Shown: piece by piece, positions 23,387 to 34,688 of the stretch
Layout of the letters: each line of letters opens with the position of its first letter
How positions within the stretch are numbered: the first letter of the stretch is position 1
Notes under the pieces: model-generated
Told to the model about the DNA's origin: nothing
The model's input: the letters and a program-made list of their open reading frames with translations, nothing else
Database searches by the model: none
From: Malaya genurostris
Lineage: Eukaryota; Arthropoda; Insecta; Diptera; Culicidae
Reading direction: 5' to 3'
Length of the DNA: 64,000 nucleotides
Assembly: GCF_030247185.1 (NCBI RefSeq)
Contig: NC_080571.1
Span: forward strand, 105,731,128 to 105,795,127
Position numbers and translations under genes: made by a program

Positions 23387-23940
23387 TTTTGGCGTTTTGG
23401 CGCAACGTAGCTGATTAATATCGAAATGACGATGAATCACAAAAATAAACCATTTTTATTAGTTATAATTCTTCTTTATATCGTTGCATTCACGATACCA
23501 ATGAAAGCGCATTTATTCAATCTGAAAAAATTCAAAGTCGTGAATAAAATCTACTATATTCTTACTATGGAATGCATCCGAGTAATTGTAATGTTGATCT
23601 TGAAGCAGGTTTTAAAACTTTTTTGAATTTTGAATCATTTCGAAATAGGTTTAACGCAGTGCTATGCTGGTTCTTTATTTTGATTCATAAACCTAATGAA
23701 GAACTGGCTGCAATATGATCTCGCAATGGTTTTCAGAAGGCTTTGGCGGAGTTTACGATTTCAATGCGAGATTTATGAGCAAGTGAACTACAAGTATTTA
23801 CTAAAATTGAAAATGTTGTTTGAGATAACCTTACAGATAAATGGAATAATGTGTGTTCGTCTTCATAATGTTTTTTTTTTGATTGACGGAGCGATTATTT
23901 TTGAGTTCGCCTCGGGCGCCAGAAATGGTCACTACGGCTC
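23387..23940. other. anonymous AT-rich DNA
   Basis: No supported gene or repeat. Confidence 0.4.
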
Positions 23941-24150
23941 TGCTTACAAAGCCTTGGTATTAAATTCCTGTAGTGGAATTTGACCTTCTGTTTCAACAGA
24001 CTTCGCAGCTGATTCAGAGTGTACAGAATCATTGCGTGGCTGGTGCTACGATCCTACTGACACTACGAATCCTTCCAGGTCGGGGCTCATACATACGACA
24101 ACTGGTTTGTTAGACCAGTGCCCTATGCATTGATCCGCCAACCCGGCTCT
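23941..24150 (-). mobile_element. tRNA-headed SINE, family 1, copy C
   Basis: Reverse-strand copy. Reading inward from 24,150: gggttggcggatcaatgcat, agggcactggtctaacaaac, gtcgtatgtatgagccccga, and the shared body tctgttgaaacagaaggtca and ttccactacaggaat. Box B is changed by a T to A (tatgagccc instead of ttcgagccc). Confidence 0.75.
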
Positions 24151-25938
24151 CCCTGCACCATATCCCAAATAGCAGAAATTGTTCTTGTATTGTATTTTCT
24201 AACTCTTCTTGCAACAGTTGTGAGATTAAAAAAGGGTACATTGCCTGTATTATGTGAAACATGTAGCTATATAAAAGTCAAACAATTTGAGTCCGTACTC
24301 ACTTTAAAATGAATTAGAAGGAAATTAATCTGATTAATGATGGTTATTAGGTTGATAGAAAAATATAATGCGGTTTAAAATTATAATGTCAACTTCTATT
24401 TTTATATTTTTGAATTAGATGATTTTGATCGGATGAAATTTCTTAAAAATCGGGACATGTTTCATGGCCCAGCAGCTTTAATGGAGCATCCTGGTACTTC
24501 ACCAACCTTCCGACGGAGACGATTCGCTTACCACCAAATGGCAAGCTCTCCTGTGTTGCGCGTCCTATAAGGATCATCGTGCAACAGCCCGGTCGACACA
24601 CATAGAAATATGTAACTCCATTCGGGTCATTCTCCTTTGCCTCTTTGGTCCCACGACACACTCTCTCTCTCTCTCTCTCTCGATTGGAGTGCCTCTCGCA
24701 GATACCAGCAACATGCTTCGTGTCTACTGTAAGCAACTCTCCTTTCGCGTACTGTAAAATATGGGTTTTATGTTTTGCATGCCAAGCTGATTTTGTCTGT
24801 ACCGCACCAAACTGGAACTAAACCATTGACACTGTGCTCGCTACACATGTCATTGGTTCGCGCGAAGCCAGCACAGCAAGCGGCATCAATGAAAAGGACA
24901 TTAGTGATTTTGTCAACGAAGCAAGAAGTATAAATTCGCTAAGCTCACATTTTTCGGTCACGAACGAGGACTAAATGTAACGTTCGCATCCGTGAAGTTG
25001 GTCGCATTGGGCGAATGGGTTTTTTTTTAAATAATGAATGGTCGGCTATAGCTATAGCGAGTATATACGAATCATATTATCGCAATTAGAATTTCAATTA
25101 TGTGCGAAAGTTGCAAGTAAAGGATATCGCGTGCTCATGGGATATTAGGATAGGTTGGTTCGACAAAGCTTACATACAAAGGAATAAAAAAAACGAAGGG
25201 TCCTCACGTTCCCCGATAGGCTGACTAATAAGCCATCACTTAGAGACACATTGATGTCATCAGATGAAATATACATGACACCAGTTCGGATAACGAAAAT
25301 CGTTTCTAGCCCAGTCAAGTGGGTAAGGAGTCTTCGGCTCTAGATGTGGCACAGATAAACAACAACACCAGTTGTAACAGTAGCAGTAATACACACACGT
25401 TCGAAGGTCATTTCGAGGTTATACCATACTATCATCCTGACTTCACTTCTCTCGCCCAGAAGCTCCCGATGGTTGCCACAGCGTGTGAAGTCGGTTGCTG
25501 GCTGTTGGCTCACACTTTACAATACGGTTTACTTTGTCTCCTTCTTTTACACTTGTACTGTTGAACGATAGCAGAGTAACACTGATGCTGATACTGATAC
25601 TGACTGATACGGGAGATGGAGGAGAATGATGATTCATCTGTGTGCTCTCATTTTCCCGCTATAATGCCAGCTTCGAACAAGGGTTTGGTTTGCTAATGTG
25701 ATTGTTGGATGAAATTGCCTTTGCTGAATGCTTCCTCTGCATTGAACTGGACTCAGACGGTCAGACCACTCTGGATTATTGAAGGATAGCTAACACGAGC
25801 TTCGTTATTTGAATGACCTCCATGGTCCCCTTTCGAATCGTATAGGTAATTGTTAGTGCTCTGTGGTGACTCATGCTATTTCATTGAGTGCCGTTTAACA
25901 GATCCTTTCTGAAGACCTGTATATTGAATAATCTACAA
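24151..25938. other. gene-free, possibly single-copy, moderate GC
   Basis: I recognise no transposon here. The stretch is visibly less AT-rich than its neighbours from about 24,440 on. It contains a CT dinucleotide run (24,661-24,680), a TATAAAT-like motif at about 24,929 and open frames of 81 codons (25,319, plus) and 97 codons (24,443-24,736, minus) without recognisable domains. It could hold an unrecognised exon or a regulatory region; I have no positive evidence for either. Confidence 0.3.
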
Positions 25939-26089
25939 GGGGGGCGGGTGTAACGTGATGGGTTAGTCGATGACTTTCATGCAGCCCATCTGGGTTCCCA
26001 ACCCCGCACATAGGATCAGACAGTTTTTCTGGCCCGAAGAGGCAAATGACCTTAAGGTTCAAATCTCTATAATCGAAACAAAAAATAAG
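25939..26089 (+). mobile_element. tRNA-headed SINE, family 2 (Feilai-like?)
   Basis: The head ggggcgggtgtaacgtgatg with 'ggttagtcga' resembles a pol III box A region, and gggttcccaaccccg resembles box B. The rest is cataggatcagacagttttt, ctggcccgaagaggcaaatg, accttaaggttc and an A-rich tail after ctctataatcgaaac. A second, partial copy lies at 15,888-16,027. Family name is a guess; the tRNA-related structure is visible. Confidence 0.7.
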
Positions 26090-27315
26090 AATTCCATACA
26101 TCGGTTCTTGCAAGGATGAATACGAATTCCATTTTTTTTCAATTGTTCTGATGTTTCATGAACATAAAACGAATTGTTATTGGACAATTGAATTGGTTGT
26201 GATATTGAGTTGAGTATTTGTGTATGCTTAATCACTTTTAAACATACTTTATGAAAACAATAATTTAGTATTTGATTCTGAAATGACAGCATAATTCCAA
26301 AAAAAAACTTATCTCCCCCGTGCTTTTTGGCCCGGAAGGAGAAACGTTACTCGTTTCGTTATGTTATGTTTTCTCAGTGTCGATTAGACGGATTTTCACA
26401 AACTTTGATTCAAATGAATGTTCGAATTCTTTAAGTTTATTGGGATCCAATTTTTATTTATATTGATTCATTAAAAATCACACTGTAAAAAACATGAAAC
26501 GAAATCTAAACTGCTCTCAAAACTTTTTCGATTTGTACACGGAGAACCCGCCAATCACAAAATCACAATATTGCAATTGTTGTTTCACACCCTGCTTGTT
26601 TCAACCAAAATGTTATTGATTTAACTAACATATCTATTGATTTTGTTATAACCATTGAGATAAACGAAATGGCTGTCACTTGGCGGAGAACGCACACAGC
26701 AAAACGCAGAACAAAAATCCTCTGCATTTCACCAGAAATGTTTCATATTGAAAATTTTCAAGGGCTAATGAACGTAATTTATGTCAGTTACGTAGTGGCC
26801 GTTTCGTGTGAGTGAAAGTATGCAGAAGAATATAAGAGTGGATTGTGAAACAAGTTTACCATGTATTAAATAGATATTTTTACAATAGAAATGTTTTAAT
26901 TTCATCTGCGAGTAATGTATTTTCGGACAGTTAATGTCAATGTAATTAAGAAGGCTTAAGTGAAGTGGTACTATTTGTATTTTCTTGAAAGTGCAAGGCT
27001 TACCAGCAACATTCTTGAAAAAACGGAAACAAAAAAGCTCTTCCATTGAGCCATTCTGCAAGTGGTGTAAAAATTTCTTAATGCCCTGTGAACATTTTGC
27101 TGGTAAATTCCCTCTTAGGAATTATAATCTACACATGAAAGAATTATGAATTTTACTGGTGTTATTATTCTACATACGATGTAATTCATAAAACTTAACT
27201 TGTCAAATGACGCAATATTCCATGCGTACGGAATTTTACAGTCTTCGAGTGAAAATTGCACTCGGCTACCAAATGCCGCCCTTTGAATTTATATGTATCA
27301 ATTATTCAATAAGCA
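26090..27315. other. anonymous AT-rich DNA
   Basis: No supported gene. Open frames are below 100 codons and compositionally non-coding. Confidence 0.4.
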
Positions 27316-27319
27316 GACA

Positions 27320-27400
27320 TGTGCTTCTGTGGCTCAGTCGACTAAGTGACGTGCTTTGTGATCTAATGTTTCTCGATTCAAGCCGCGCTGGTGGTATCGA
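27320..27400 (+). mobile_element. possible tRNA-like SINE head
   Basis: gtggctcagtcgactaagtg resembles a pol III box A (TGGCTCAGTCGA), and about 45 bases downstream gattcaagccgcgctgg resembles box B. A tRNA cloverleaf does not close convincingly, so a SINE head or tRNA relic is likelier than a functional tRNA gene. A single copy in the window. Confidence 0.35.
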
Positions 27401-30400
27401 TCTTTTGTTTTTTATTTCATTCGATTTCAAGCCATGTAACTTTCAAATCACATAATTTTACATTTTTTTGAATATGAATTTGTGTTAAATACGACGCTAC
27501 ATTTATGTGCGTCTTATAAGATGTAAAATCACAAGATTTTTTCGAACTGTGTATTGTTGCATTTCTATAGCAAGGCAACATTTCGTTGTTGAAGAGGTGA
27601 ACGATTAGCTGCCCCCCGAAGAAACTAGCAGTAAAAAATATTTGTTGCAATAGGCGTCTTAAGTTCAAATAACTGAATATTATGTATTAAAACAACTGAG
27701 ATATTTTTTTATTTTCATGCATACAGGTAACTTTGCTGGGAGTGTGTCGCTGCTCAGTTGACGAGTGACAATTCATTTTCCGTTTAGGGTGTATATCATT
27801 GCTCAACTGTAACGTTTCATTATTCGTTTGTGATGCATGTCTTTGCTGGGTGTCATTGCTAAACTGCCAGCACGATAAATAAAAAATGATAGTTCAGTTA
27901 AAACAATAATCGATTAATTGTACCAAATTTTATCCTATCAAATTTAGAAAAACAACTAGCATTTAAGTTGTTTTGCGATCGCTGTCTTTTCCGTGTAGGC
28001 GTTTTTAGTTGCTGGTTGAAAATAGCGATTTCGTATTTGCCGGACCCCGGAAGTACAGGAAATAGAGATAAAAAACTTTCAAAAACAAACTCATATTGAT
28101 TTATCTCCAACCCTTGTTGTACGTTCTACCATTTGGTTCTGATGATTTTTTGCGTAGTTGTGATGGTTGAATAATATTCATTTATGGCTTTAGATGATTT
28201 TTGATTAATATTATTCTCTACTATAATTCACTTAAATTATGTGTGAATTTTTCAAATGGACGTATAAGCAAGTGACTTTCTTTATCGTGTCTTCCATTGA
28301 ATACTAAGCCGCTCCTAAGTTTACGGGATAAGTAGAGCGGTTACTCCTATTCAAATTAATTTCACATAATTTTGATGACTGGCCTGGCGACTTGGTCGCC
28401 ATTGCCTATGGAGACGCGATGGGACATTTCTGACCGAAAGTCAAATCACTGGAGATGAATTATTTCCCTTTGGAGAGTCCTTCACAGCCAGTGCAGCAAA
28501 ACTTCAGTCAATTCAACTGAAACCGAATGTTGAATGTTCAGTTCTTCATTCGTTTCTCTTTCAGTCGAAGGTCAGTTGATCTCTTGAAAAAAAACAAAAT
28601 ATCTCATTCAATTGTTTGAGAGAGCGGCCTTCAAATGAGATTCTTGTAAACATTCGAATTCGTTCAACACAGAAAAAAAATGAAACTTACACGACATGTA
28701 AACCAACAGTACTATGAAATAGACATTAGTTGAAGCGAAAATCTGATTTTAAACTATGATTGAAGTAAAATTACATTGAAATGCATTTAGTATTTCGTTG
28801 AATAAGACTGTATATTTACAAACCGTTTAGTTTTGTAATGTAACTTTCCATTCAATTACCTGCTCCAAATGTGTGCATAAAAATAAATGTAAATGCACAA
28901 AATATTTTTATCTGTGAAGATGATGTATGAAAGATAAATCAGTCATGATAAAATATCAACTACAGAATAAGCGTAAATTAATTGCTTCCTCTTTCTGTTT
29001 TCATTTTTAATACTTTGGAAAACCTCTCATTACGTATCAAACAGCCTAAAATTATCGATTTAAACTTGCTGGTGATAATCGAAAATACAAATGAAAACCA
29101 TCACCCTCTATTTATATTTCCTGGCCGGATAGAATTTTGGTTATCGTGTTGATGTACATGCCTATTCATTCGAACTTTCTCACTACCAACGGAGAAGAAA
29201 ATGCAACTGGTAGACTACTTGGCACTTGAAACTGAGCAAACACAACTTCAAATGATTAGGTACGATCATTCAATTGACGATAAATTCTAGTAGCTTCATT
29301 TGAGTATTACAGCCAAAGTCAAATGAATGAGAAGGGATATGACAGTCAATGGTCATAAATTTTATTTTCATCTAATAATATTCAATCAAAAGTGAGATTT
29401 TTCCGCACTGTTCACAACTAGTCTGGTGCTATGCTCAATCGATGTTACGCAGTGTGACAACCGCGGGATCAATTTTCTATTAGAAATTTAGCAATAGAAT
29501 GGGTAATTTCTTGACATTAAAAAAATTCAAATGACCGTTGCATTTACTATACTGAACTTCTACACTAACAAAAACTTCGATTAAATTAAATGCAGTTGTA
29601 CAATTAGTCATTCCACCACATCATTTGGTGGATTACTCGGCCCAAAATCAACGACTCGTGATTTCATTTATCTCATATTTTTTTGTAGATATAAATAAGA
29701 ATTAAAACTAATCACTGAAACTGAATTAAAGGCGCTTTTTGCAAAAGTTTTCATGATTTAAAAATCAATATTTTTTTCGATTCATCATAATTATTGTATA
29801 AAATGACTTGTGCGTGCGTTGAAACATAAAGGTTAATCGTGTTTCCTCCTTTTTGTTTTTTAAAGTTTATTTGATGTCAATAAATGCTAAATAAATGCTG
29901 TCGAACATAAAATTATTCTTATTGCAAGTTACGACCATGACAAAACTTAATAGTAACTGTAACTTAATAACGAGCAATAACGAATTAACGTATTAACGTC
30001 ACCATTATGAATTTAGAATAATACTTAAAGGCATTCGAATTGTTACTTGGGTATATGTTGTAGGTACATAGCATGAAACACAACTCATTTGCATTTGAGC
30101 ACAGAATCGATTTTCACATTAATTGTGAGAAGAGGCTTAGTTTAAATAGTCGCGTCCATGCTGTGCGAAATGCAAAGCGATCTTATGCATACAAAATTCT
30201 CATCTCTGTTAGGGAAAGTTATGAGGACGGTATGGTAAACAGGTAAAATTATACATTGTTCGTAGAGATTTTACAAAATTGACACCATTCTGCATTCCCG
30301 GCGAAGTAAATTTGGCAACACAAAAAAAATAATTCAGGACCAATACAGAGAGGATTCATTCATTCCAGGAAAGGAATTTTTCACTTATCGTTCGAACCCC

Positions 30401-30449
30401 TCTGACAATAGGTCTTTCCCACATTGGGTGAGAAACGATACATTATCCA
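27401..30449. other. anonymous AT-rich DNA
   Basis: No gene and no recognised element in about 3 kb. 30,105-30,265 is the inverted partner of 14,005-14,175. Confidence 0.4.
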
Positions 30450-30932
30450 TCAATTCAATATCTCCATACACAGATTGAACCATACATGGAGAACCAAACA
30501 CCCGGATACGTAATAGCGTCCATTCGGGACAGATACATATCGGATGCTATGAAGTACCGTAATCGCATTCACACAAACCACACGAATAATATTTAGCACG
30601 CTCCGATCAGAATACTGCAATGATGCATAGAAAAATGCAGCAGACATTCTGACATTTTCAGATCCAAATCTGGTAAAAATGCTTTTGTCTGAGCGCAAAT
30701 TTGTAAGCATCGCCAGCAGCCCATTCATTTCCAGTAATTCCAGAATGGCTGAGTATCCATTAGATGTAAACAGTATTTGAAATGCAAAGATCTGAATCAG
30801 AGATTGAGCGTGAATCATTCGAACTGAGTGCCTTTGAAGCTTGCCACAGATTCTCTGCTGAAATGTACCCCAAACAGAATCACGTAGATTTCCGCTTGGA
30901 ACACAGCACAGTATCCACCAAATGAATGACAT
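30450..30932 (-). CDS. orphan 160-codon open frame, function unknown
   Basis: An ATG-initiated 160-codon frame on the minus strand, unusually long for this AT-rich stretch. The predicted protein has hydrophobic N- and C-terminal stretches (IWWILCCVPSG, YYVSGCLVLHVWFNLCMEI) and a hydrophobic middle (LIQIFAFQILF). That made me consider a fragment of an insect chemoreceptor, but no diagnostic motif is present. There is no obvious splice context and no neighbour to support it. It may be a chance open frame. Confidence 0.2.
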   Translation of the reverse strand: MSFIWWILCCVPSGNLRDSVWGTFQQRICGKLQRHSVRMIHAQSLIQIFAFQILFTSNGYSAILELLEMNGLLAMLTNLRSDKSIFTRFGSENVRMSAAFFYASLQYSDRSVLNIIRVVCVNAITVLHSIRYVSVPNGRYYVSGCLVLHVWFNLCMEILN

Positions 30933-31619
30933 TGCTCTAGTCTCATTCCACGACAGTATACACTAGCAAAAGCACAATCATCCAATAGAGAACTTAAACT
31001 TAATCTAATTCAAATAGTTTTCTCCGAAAAAATCGCAAGATTTTTTTTTTCATAAACTTATCGTGCAACAAATTCTTACCAATTCCATATTGCCCCCTGG
31101 ATGTTGGCACCCGAGGTGATCGCCTCACTCGCCTCACCTTCACTACGGCACTGCGGTTGACAGCTATCAGTTATTTGGTTGGCTGGTCCAACTTAAACGT
31201 GTAAAATTTTTATCGTAGCAACTAACCTCGATTTTTCGACAATTCATTTGGACTGTTCCTTGGGCAAAAGTCAAACATACATCAAATTCTATATAATTAG
31301 TCCTTATTATCTAGTTTTGCTAAACTGTCAAAATTAAACCCGAGTTCATTTACCCATTTTCTTTAGTGACCACAAAACCTATTAAGTTTTTTGTCATCAC
31401 AGCAAATCTCACTTTTTGATATGTTACATGCTCGTAAGGTAACTTGTTTCAGTATTAGGAAAAAATATGGCAATAAACTTTGACAGTCCTACGAACATAC
31501 GACAGAATGATCCTGAATTTATTTGTATTGTCACGATAAAAAATCATGAACATTATTGAGCTTCGCAAAATTCGCTGAATGAACACCATTTGGCAGCTAA
31601 GGGTTGTTTGTTTATGTGA
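30933..31619. other. anonymous AT-rich DNA
   Basis: No gene or recognised repeat. Confidence 0.4.
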
Positions 31620-31822
31620 ACAAAGTCTTGGAATTACATTCCTTTTGTGAAATTAGATCATTCTGTTCAAGGGACTTCACAGACCATTTTAAATGTACAG
31701 AACGCGTACGTTGTTGATTAGTGCTACGATCCTTCTGACACTAAGAATCCTTCCTGGTCGGAGCTCGAAGATACTACAACTGGCTTGTAAGACGAGCGCC
31801 CTATGCATGGATCCGCTAATCA
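31620..31822 (-). mobile_element. tRNA-headed SINE, family 1, copy D
   Basis: Reverse-strand copy with atccatgcatagggcgctcg, tcttacaagccagttgtagt and the shared gaaggattcttagtgtcag and ttcacaaaaggaatg parts. Box B is degraded (cttcgagctccg). Confidence 0.75.
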
Positions 31823-31847
31823 GAGTGTTGCTAGGAATATAGACAGA

Positions 31848-31939
31848 CCACCGGTACATGTCAAACAAAAACTTTATTCTTCACGAGATTTCACATCACA
31901 GATGATGAATAAAGTTCATGTTTGACATGTAGCGGTGAT
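31848..31939. repeat. 92 bp imperfect palindrome
   Basis: Arms accaccggtacatgtcaaac...actttattctt (31,848-31,884) and gatgaataaagt...gtttgacatgtagcggtgat (31,902-31,939) are inverted copies, giving a hairpin of about 37 bp with a short loop. It ends about 20 bp before a MITE. Possibly a tiny foldback element. Confidence 0.75.
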
Positions 31940-31963
31940 TTTTTTTTACATTTCCAACAATAA

Positions 31964-32175
31964 GGTTTTGCACGAACATAACATAACCTCACAAAAATGA
32001 GCAAAATGAATCAATTTTGACAGCTATCAGTGGTTTGTTTATGTGTTCATTGTGATCATTCTAATTTGAATACGTGTTAATAGATATGTACACAAACCAC
32101 TGATAGCTGTCAAAAGTGAACTTGATTCATCAGCAGTTCATTGTTAGTTCACTCGAGTGGTCACCGTGCAAAACC
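31964..32175. mobile_element. GGTTTTGCAC MITE, complete copy, TAA target duplication
   Basis: Termini GGTTTTGCACGAACATAAC and ...GTGCAAAACC with TAA on both sides (31,961-31,963 and 32,176-32,178). Internal arms carry gacagctatcagtg and its inverse cactgatagctgtc. At 212 bp with a TWA target it fits a PIF/Harbinger-type MITE. This is the reference for the split copy at 16,031-19,135. Confidence 0.85.
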
Positions 32176-32178
32176 TAA

Positions 32179-32800
32179 TACGTATTCAAATTAGAATGAT
32201 CACGTAAACAAACCACCGATAGCTGTCAAATGATGTTAATTCAGTGAATTTTGTGAGGTTTTTTATCGTGACGTCACAAATGAACAAGTGTTCATCCTTG
32301 ACAGTTCAGCGGTGCTGTTTAGTGTTTAGAAACAAACTTAAAACAAATTCGAGGAGCACACCTAAAACAATCATATTTACACTTCGCCACTAGCCACTTA
32401 TATTTAATTAATCTTCAAAACAAATCGAATCGAATCGTCAACAAATGTTTTTCAACTCTATTTAGGTGAAATGGACCGTGAACGGTCTCATCCGTCTGCC
32501 AACAGACAAACAAAAAAAACTCTATCTACAAATAGTACTGCTGAACTGTTAAAATTTGTTCATCCGATTGAGGTTGGCAGTGTCGGTAAAAAAAACCTAA
32601 TTTGCTACTAAATGATGTTCATTCAGCCAATTTTCTGAGGTTATGTCATGTTCGTGTACAACCTAATAGCCTCACAAAATTCGTTAAATGAACATGTGAT
32701 AGCTATTGAAGATTTATTTTCATATCCATTCAGGTTTGAATACGTGTCAAAGAACATGTAAATAAACCTCTGATAGATGCAAAACACGAATTTTATTAAT
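32179..32800. repeat. partial copies of the GGTTTTGCAC MITE
   Basis: Fragments of the same MITE in both orientations: 32,179-32,270 (gtattcaaattagaatgatc, accgatagctgtcaaatgat), 32,625-32,680 (gaggttatgtcatgttcgtg, acaacctaa) and 32,680-32,785 (tttgaatacgtgtcaaagaa). They probably result from repeated insertion and decay. Confidence 0.55.
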
Positions 32801-32992
32801 CAACCAGGAAGAATATAACAAAATATCATCATAATTATAAATAAGAACAACTTATCAACAACAATCTTTGTGAAGAAAATAAAGCTCAATAGCGATGGAA
32901 GTTTCGAGAAATATGTGTACGAAACATTAATATTCAGCACCAATCGAGGTAAAAAATGTTTTGTTTTGAGGTGACATGCTTGAGAAAAACCC

Positions 32993-34275
32993 TAATCCAC
33001 CTAGTGGTGTGATAATGCATTTCCCTTGTTCAAAACAGTCTCATGAATTTTTTTTCACGTTTTAAAAAAAATTTCTGACACTAATTTAGACTCATTTTTG
33101 ACACCAAATAATTCAGATTGATTCGAGTAGTTCACAAAAGCATGCTTCAGTGTTCAAATACTCGGCATCATTTCTCAAACCAAGCGCTTGACATTTGCGG
33201 TGCCTATTTGTATGAGATGGTGATTTTTCAAGATCGAAAATTTTCAAACCTTAACCGGGTAGCACCCCTTACCCAAATCCGATTGAGCTCAAATTTTTCA
33301 TGAGGACTTATTTCGAGGTACTTCAACTTTTGAGCACTACCACTTTACGAAATTAGAGGTGATCCCAAAATATTGGCGCCCTTGTATATACTAGAGTGAC
33401 TAAAAACAACGCGTTTTGTCGGTTACGTCACTTATATCATCATACCACCGGAACCAAAGTCACACGCATTTGATTATCGAACATGATCAGTAGCCTTATA
33501 GTAGCTTTCGAATCAGCCTAAGTTTGTTAATATCGGTTCAGCCATCTCTGAGAAAAATGCGCGGGTAAAAAACAACGTGTTTTGTCGGTTAAGTCACTTA
33601 TATCATCATATCTCCGGAACCAAAAGTCACAGCCATTTGATCTTCGAACTTGATCAATGGTCAAATAATAGCTTTCAAACGGGACTAGACTTGTTAAACT
33701 GGGTTCAGCTATCTCCGCGGTAATAAAACAACGCGTTTTGTCGATTACGTCACATATGCCATCATATCTTCGGAACGAGAAGTCACACGCATTTGATTAT
33801 CGAACATGATCAGTAGCCTTATAGTAGCTTTCAAATCAGCCTAAGTTTCTTAATATCGGTTCAGCCATATCTGAGAAAAATGGGCGGTAAAAAACAACGT
33901 GTTTTGTCGGTTAAGTCACTTATATCATCATACCTCCGGAACCAAAAGTCACAGCCATTTGATCTTCGAATTTGATCAATGGCCAAATAATATCTTTCAA
34001 ACGAGACTAGACTTGTTAAAATGGGTTCAGCTATCTCCGCGGTAAAAAAACAACGCGTTTTGTCGTTTACGTCACATATGCCATCATATCTTCGGAACGA
34101 GAAGTCATAACCATTTGATCTTCAAACTTGATCAATAACCCAACAGTAGCTTTCAAACAAACCACAGTTTGTTAATATATATGGTATATAATACTATGGG
34201 TCACCGAGGCTTCGTTCAAAAGTCGGTTGTTCCAGCAATTCTAATACCTTTCTATAGAGAAAGGCAAAAACGTGT
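32993..34275 (+). repeat. family F-like element, copy 2, carrying a tandem array
   Basis: It starts taatccacctagtggtgtga like copy 1 at 8,838 and ends ctttctatagagaaaggcaa like copy 1's end. Its interior differs: 33,110-33,395 is an inverted copy of 20,875-21,070, followed by the tandem array at 33,405-34,190. Confidence 0.6.
33405..34190 (+). repeat. tandem array with alternating 166/156 bp subunits
   Basis: The start motif aacaacgcgttttgtc (or cgtgttttgtc) occurs at 33,405, 33,571, 33,727, 33,893 and 34,049. The spacings are 166, 156, 166 and 156 bp. The 166 bp subunits resemble each other (e.g. catgatcagtagccttatag) more than they resemble the 156 bp ones (e.g. atctccgcggtaa), so the true unit is a 322 bp dimer repeated twice plus a partial third. 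Confidence 0.85.
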
Positions 34276-34686
34276 TGTCCCAAAGTTTGTCGACATATTA
34301 TATGAAAATACAGGCGATATCTTTTGCCGAACCTCAAGTGCACAAAAACTTTCGTGCTATTGATAAAATAAAGTGAATAGAACCGGGTGGAAAATACTTT
34401 GTAAAAGTATGTTCGTTTTCATTATTATAACCAATGTCTCAAACGATTGCCCGCTGATAACACTTTTCCGAAGCATCTGATAAAGATTTTAATATAACCA
34501 TTTAAAAAAAACCGCTATTCTCGTTTCTTTCTCATGACTACCTGTGTGGCTAAACTTTTGTTGAATTTCTTATCTAGAGTTCGTTTCTCATAATAAAAGG
34601 AAAAAGAAATGATTTGCACTTTCAATTTACTCAGTACTTCTTTAAACTACTATTTCCTACTATTCAGCATACATTGGAGGACAATA
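34276..34686. other. anonymous AT-rich DNA
   Basis: No gene or recognised repeat. Confidence 0.4.
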
Positions 34687-34688
34687 TA

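Noticed and set aside
24443..24736. 97-codon minus-strand frame as a gene
   Set aside because: No recognisable domain; includes a CT/GA dinucleotide run read as Arg-Glu repeats.
27320..27400. Functional tRNA gene
   Set aside because: Box A and box B-like motifs exist, but I cannot close acceptor and anticodon stems; reported only as a possible SINE head.
33405..34190. CRISPR-like regular repeats
   Set aside because: The repeated units are 156-166 bp and contiguous, with no short repeat/unique spacer structure; this is a eukaryotic tandem array.
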